Shown: one piece after another, positions 5,313 through 7,687 of the stretch
Layout: the number at the start of each line of letters is the position of its first letter
Numbering within the stretch: the first letter of the stretch is position 1
Assembly (NCBI GenBank): GCA_031271075.1
Contig: JAISWN010000018.1
Span: 1 to 7,687, forward strand
Source: Treponema sp.
GTDB lineage: Bacteria > Spirochaetota > Spirochaetia > Treponematales > Breznakiellaceae
Direction: 5' to 3'
DNA length: 7,687 bases
The notes under the pieces: model-generated
The model's input: only the letters and a program-made list of their open reading frames with translations
The model's database searches: none
What the model was told of the DNA's origin: nothing
Program-made: the position numbers and the translations under genes

Positions 5313-6680
5313 TTGAAGACTCTGCACTTTGAATGTTTTGCCGGAATTTCCGGCGATATGACCCTGGGGGCCCTGGTAGACCTGGGGGTCGATCCCGGGG
5401 ATCTCCGCCGGGAACTGGGGAAGCTGGGCGTGGGGGGCTGGAAACTTGACTTCGCGGCGGATCAGCGGAACGGCATCGGCGGTACCCGCGCGGTAGTGGA
5501 TCTGGAGGGAACCGATGATCATGTCGCCCACGATGAGGATCCGCAGTATCACTACCGGCCGGTTTACGCCAAAAATTATATCCATGGCCCCGGACAGCCG
5601 CACGAACATTCACACGAACACCAGCACGAACACTCACACAATTCCTGGAAGGAGATCCGGGCCCTTATCGAAGGCTCGAAGATAAGCGGGGGGGCCAAAA
5701 AGAGGGCGCTGGATATATTCTCCCGGATCGCCCGGGCGGAGGCGAAGGTACACGGCCTTCCCCCGGAGGATGTGGCCTTTCACGAGGTGGGGGCGCTGGA
5801 CTCGATTATCGACATTGTCGGGACCGCGGTTTGTCTGGATATCCTCAAGCCGGAACGGGTTACCTGTACCGAGATAGAGCTGGGCGGCGGTACGGTGAAA
5901 TGCGCCCACGGGATACTCCCCGTACCCGCCCCGGCGACCCTTCTTTTGGTGCAGGGGCTTCCGGTAAGAACCGGGGGATTTAACAAGGAAATGACCACCC
6001 CCACCGGCGCGGCGATCCTGGCGGCCAGCGTGGACGAGTTTATCACCGGCCCCGTATCCTTTAGGGAACTTAAAACCGGGGTAGGCATCGGTACCCGGAA
6101 GATGGAAAGGCCCAATGTGCTGCGGGTCTCCTGGCGCGAAACCCCGGAAGCCCTGCCGCCGGCCCTTTCCGGGAACTCCGCCGGTAAGCGGCCCTGGGAA
6201 ACGGAAGCCCTGGTACTCCTTGAGGCAAACATCGACGATATGACCGGGGAGGCCCTGGGCTTTCTCATGGAGCGGCTCTTTGAGGCCGGGGCCCTGGACC
6301 TAAGTTTCGGTTCTATCGTGATGAAAAAGTCCCGTCCGGGAACCCTGGTTTCCGTCCTGGCCCGTCCCGCCGAACTCGACACCCTGCGGGAATGTCTTTT
6401 CCGCAATTCCACTACCATCGGTTTCCGGGAGATCCCGGTGAACCGGGTGTCCCTGAGGCGGCAGGAAGAAACGCTGGAGGGGGATTTTGGCAGCGCCGGT
6501 TTAAAAACCGTGTTTCTGGGAGACGAAAAGCTCCGGGCTAAAGTGGAATTTGAAGACCGCGCGCGGCTTGCCCGGGAACGGGGGATAGCCCTGGACGAGG
6601 CGGAGCGGAGAATACTGCGCCGCTTTGGCGGGGAGCCGCGGGAGCTGGATGCACGGGGGTCTCCTTTGAGTCCAGAGTAG
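5313..6680 (+). CDS. larC: Nickel pincer cofactor biosynthesis protein LarC (nickel insertase)
   Basis: LarC is a cytoplasmic CTP-dependent cyclometallase. It inserts nickel into the pyridinium dithiocarboxylate nucleotide made by LarB and LarE, giving the cofactor of lactate racemase LarA and relatives. The 455-residue product begins with the family signature FECFAGISGDMTLGAL (6-21). It continues with FHEVGALDSIIDIVG (156-170), TTPTGAAILAA (228-238), ANIDDMTGE (305-313) and MKKSRPG (337-343). A His-rich loop (97-109) has His at every second position, a likely nickel-binding segment. In Lactiplantibacillus plantarum the protein is made from larC1/larC2 by programmed frameshifting; here both parts lie in one frame, with the LarC2-like region from about 295. 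The start is TTG, chosen because AGGAGG lies 6 nt upstream and the signature follows directly. No larA, larB or larE is in the window, so the cofactor's user here is unknown. Confidence 0.95.
   Translation: MKTLHFECFAGISGDMTLGALVDLGVDPGDLRRELGKLGVGGWKLDFAADQRNGIGGTRAVVDLEGTDDHVAHDEDPQYHYRPVYAKNYIHGPGQPHEHSHEHQHEHSHNSWKEIRALIEGSKISGGAKKRALDIFSRIARAEAKVHGLPPEDVAFHEVGALDSIIDIVGTAVCLDILKPERVTCTEIELGGGTVKCAHGILPVPAPATLLLVQGLPVRTGGFNKEMTTPTGAAILAASVDEFITGPVSFRELKTGVGIGTRKMERPNVLRVSWRETPEALPPALSGNSAGKRPWETEALVLLEANIDDMTGEALGFLMERLFEAGALDLSFGSIVMKKSRPGTLVSVLARPAELDTLRECLFRNSTTIGFREIPVNRVSLRRQEETLEGDFGSAGLKTVFLGDEKLRAKVEFEDRARLARERGIALDEAERRILRRFGGEPRELDARGSPLSPE
5601..5639 (+). repeat. 12-nt tandem repeat encoding the His-rich loop of LarC
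   Basis: Three degenerate 12-nt units starting CACGAACA, plus a final CAC, encode His-Glu-His-(Ser/Gln) repeats. The first two units differ at positions 9-12 and the third is intermediate. In-frame gain or loss of units would change the number of metal-binding histidines by two without breaking the gene. Confidence 0.8.
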
Positions 6681-6712
6681 GGGGATAAGCTGAATAACCG
6701 GGCCGGTGTCTG

Positions 6713-7687
6713 TTACCCCTGCGTTTCGCCGGCGTCCCTGTTCCGGATCACGTTGCGCTGGATCTTTCCGCTTATCGTCTTGGGCAGATCCTCCACAAAT
6801 TCCACTATCCGCGGATATTTGTAAGGGGCGGTTACCCGTTTTACGTGGTTCTGCAGTTCCTTTGCCAGTTCTTCCGACGGGCCGTACCCCCTGGCAAGGA
6901 CGACCGTCGCCTTGACCACCTGCCCCCGGACCGGATCGGGGGCGGCGGTTACCGCGCACTCCAGCACCGAAGGATGTTCCATCAGGGCGCTTTCCACCTC
7001 GAAAGGCCCGATACGGTAGCCGGAACATTTTATCACGTCATCGTTCCGCCCGACAAACCAATAGTAGCCGTCGCCGTCACGCCAGGCCATATCCCCGGTC
7101 CGGTAAACCCCATCGTGCCAGGCCGCCCGGGTTATCCCGTCGTCCTTCCAGTAGCCGGTAAAAAGCCCAGGGAATTCCCCGGCCCCGGACAGGGCGCCGG
7201 CCCTCCCGGCCAAAGTACCAGCTTCCCCGGCGGCAGTAACGCTGATGTTCCCCACAATGCCATCGTCGCAGGGCTGCCCGTTTTCGTCCAGCAGCTTAAT
7301 GCCGAAAAGAGGCGCGGGTTTACCCATGGAACCGGGTTTTACCGCAAGCCACTTGAAACAGGCGGTCATCACCGAGGTTTCCGACTGGCCGAAGCCCTCC
7401 CGAACCTCAAGGCCCGTAAGTTCCCTGATCCGGTAGTACACCTCCGGGCTCAGGGGTTCCCCGGCTACGGAACTGTGTTCGATAAAGCTGAGATCCCAGC
7501 TCGAAAGATCCTCCTTGATGAGAATCCGGAATATGGTGGCCGGGGCGCAGAAGGTGGCGGGGCGCAGACGCCGGAGGGCCTCCAGGATACCCTGGGGGCT
7601 GAATTTTTCCGTATCATAGGCCCCCACGGCGGCCCCGCAGATCCACTGGCCGTAGATCTTGCCCCAGGCAAACTTGGCCCAGCCCGA
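6713..7687 (-). CDS. AMP-forming acyl-CoA synthetase, C-terminal part (5' end outside window)
   Basis: This encodes the C-terminal 324 residues of an ANL-superfamily ligase, which activates a carboxylic acid as an acyl-AMP and transfers it to CoA. The frame is open to the window edge and starts within GWAKFAWGKIYGQWICGAAV, family-like sequence before the internal GTG at 7625-7627, so that GTG is not the true start. Motifs in order: EGFGQSET (adenine/ATP region, about 97-104 of the visible part), YRTGDMAW (ribose-binding Asp, 195-202), GRNDDVIKCSGYRIGPFEVE (hinge region, 213-232) and PKTISGKIQR with the adenylation Lys at about 308. The pattern is closest to acetyl/medium-chain acyl-CoA synthetases (ACSM-like); substrate cannot be told from this part. 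An Ala/Gly-rich stretch (about 151-172) sits just before the PGLFTGYW motif. The gene is convergent with larC, 32 nt apart, with no obvious terminator between. Confidence 0.93.
   Translation of the reverse strand, partial: SGWAKFAWGKIYGQWICGAAVGAYDTEKFSPQGILEALRRLRPATFCAPATIFRILIKEDLSSWDLSFIEHSSVAGEPLSPEVYYRIRELTGLEVREGFGQSETSVMTACFKWLAVKPGSMGKPAPLFGIKLLDENGQPCDDGIVGNISVTAAGEAGTLAGRAGALSGAGEFPGLFTGYWKDDGITRAAWHDGVYRTGDMAWRDGDGYYWFVGRNDDVIKCSGYRIGPFEVESALMEHPSVLECAVTAAPDPVRGQVVKATVVLARGYGPSEELAKELQNHVKRVTAPYKYPRIVEFVEDLPKTISGKIQRNVIRNRDAGETQG

Noticed and set aside
5780..6418. A 212-codon minus-strand frame opposite larC
   Set aside because: larC is supported by many conserved motifs across the same bases; the antisense product is low-complexity Arg/Ser-rich.
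6681..6712. A bidirectional terminator between larC and the convergent synthetase gene
   Set aside because: The only symmetry (ACCGG-G-CCGGT, 6697-6707) has a one-base loop and no T-tract, so it cannot form a normal terminator hairpin.
6501..7028. A 175-codon minus-strand frame spanning the larC end and the synthetase
   Set aside because: It overlaps two well-supported genes in a different frame and has no recognisable domain.
7625..7627. GTG as the start codon of the acyl-CoA synthetase
   Set aside because: The frame continues upstream to the window edge with family-like sequence (GWAKFAWGKIYGQW), so the codon is an internal Val and the true start is outside the window.

Overview
The window most resembles the chromosome of a GC-rich spirochaete, probably a Treponema or close relative. 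The best evidence is a 1091-residue membrane-anchored TPR protein matching the periplasmic flagellar collar protein FlcA, a spirochaete-specific family. Codon usage is strongly GC-biased, so long antisense shadow frames lie across the real genes. The genus assignment is an inference; no rRNA or other marker is present.

Layout. Positions 1-385 hold the right end of an IS3-family insertion sequence. Its transposase C-terminus is broken by a frameshift that matches a 10-nt loss between the last two DDE residues. The IS end abuts and appears to have cut the 3' end of a minus-strand gene (364-882) for a PD-(D/E)XK nuclease-like protein; that gene's stop codon lies in the IS terminal repeat. Upstream of it on the same strand is flcA (952-4227), with a cytoplasmic acidic low-complexity N-terminus, one membrane helix and a periplasmic TPR array.

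A 225-nt divergent intergenic region (4228-4452) separates flcA from a plus-strand gene (4453-5217) for an exported protein with two tandem glycogen-binding-like (isoamylase/AMPK-type early-set) modules. The region holds a sigma28-like -10 box inside a perfect palindrome on the flcA side. On the other side is a run of hairpins leading up to the Shine-Dalgarno sequence of the exported-protein gene.

A weak terminator-like hairpin and a separate promoter with an inverted repeat touching a perfect TATAAT precede larC (5313-6680). LarC is the nickel insertase for the nickel-pincer nucleotide cofactor, here as one uninterrupted frame with a His-rich loop encoded by a 12-nt tandem repeat. No larA, larB or larE lies in the window. 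Convergent with larC is the C-terminal part of an AMP-forming acyl-CoA synthetase (6713-7687), whose 5' end lies beyond the window.

The genes do not form one pathway. They are a flagellar structural gene, a divergently transcribed envelope protein of unknown role, a cofactor gene, a fatty or organic acid activation gene, and a decaying mobile-element junction. I see no defence island, CRISPR array, prophage or evident new multi-gene system. The items most worth a second look are the flcA/early-set divergent control region, the two-module exported protein, and the IS-truncated nuclease-like gene.
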